NCBI GenBank assembly: GCA_004378665.1
Contig: SOIA01000219.1
Coordinates: forward strand, 1-5,434
Source: Candidatus Aminicenantota bacterium
Lineage (GTDB): Bacteria; Acidobacteriota; Aminicenantia; Aminicenantales; Aminicenantaceae
DNA: 5,434 bases
Reading direction: 5' to 3'
The notes beneath the pieces were generated by a model. That model searched no databases, had not been told where the DNA came from, and worked only from the letters and a program-made list of their open reading frames with translations. Made by a program: the position numbers and the translations under genes. Positions within the stretch are counted from its first letter, which is position 1. Every line of letters starts with the position of its first letter. Shown here piece by piece: positions 5,397-5,434 of the stretch.

Positions 5397-5434
5397 TTAT
5401 TTTTCTTTTGGTCATTTCTTATTGATCCCTTTCT

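Noticed and set aside
5412..5434. Possible end of a further upstream minus-strand gene (a frame ending in TGA at 5414-5412, another in TAA at 5421-5419)
   Set aside because: Only 4-7 codons are visible in either frame, too few to support a gene. An additional minor pilin upstream is likely from context but cannot be shown.

Overview
The window looks like a chromosomal segment from a Gram-negative-type bacterium that makes a type IV pilus or a related type II secretion pseudopilus. Base composition is moderate (by eye about half G+C). Arginine is often coded by AGA/AGG and isoleucine mostly by ATC. Taxonomy cannot be fixed from this. The gene mix (PilD, ABC-2 transporter, TPR protein, PilX-like and PilW/GspJ-like pilins) would fit lineages such as Acidobacteriota/Aminicenantota, Desulfobacterota or Myxococcota, but that is an inference. 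No RNA genes, CRISPR arrays, insertion sequences or attachment sites were seen.

Layout. Bases 1-88 hold the last 28 codons of an upstream plus-strand gene, probably an alpha/beta-hydrolase or S9-type peptidase. A near-consensus sigma70-type promoter (TTGAAA, 16 bp, TATAAT) begins at its stop codon. A tight four-gene plus-strand operon follows: an ABC ATPase (121-1038), an ABC-2 type permease (1035-1799, 4-base ATGA overlap), a membrane-anchored TPR-like protein with a pseudopilin-like C-terminal tail (1805-2671, 5-base gap) and a prepilin peptidase (2659-3435, 13-base overlap). A 30-base gap with no clear terminator separates this from a convergent minus-strand pair: a PilW/GspJ-type prepilin (4783-5385) followed, after 21 bases, by a large PilX-type pilus assembly protein (3466-4761).

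How the genes fit together. The prepilin peptidase would process the PilW/GspJ-like prepilin coded opposite it, and possibly the PilX-like protein. The PilX-like protein lacks Glu at mature position 5, as GspK- and PilX-type subunits often do, so the pair look like minor (tip or priming) pilins. An ABC ATPase and ABC-2 permease directly ahead of pilD recall pilH-pilI-pilD of Myxococcus xanthus, where the ABC transporter is needed for pilus assembly. The main hypothesis from this window is that the ABC transporter and the TPR protein are pilus-biogenesis accessory factors and not an unrelated drug or nutrient exporter. All six complete or partial genes have family resemblance. The least characterised parts are the TPR/pseudopilin-tail protein and the solenoid-like C-terminal half of the PilX-type protein.
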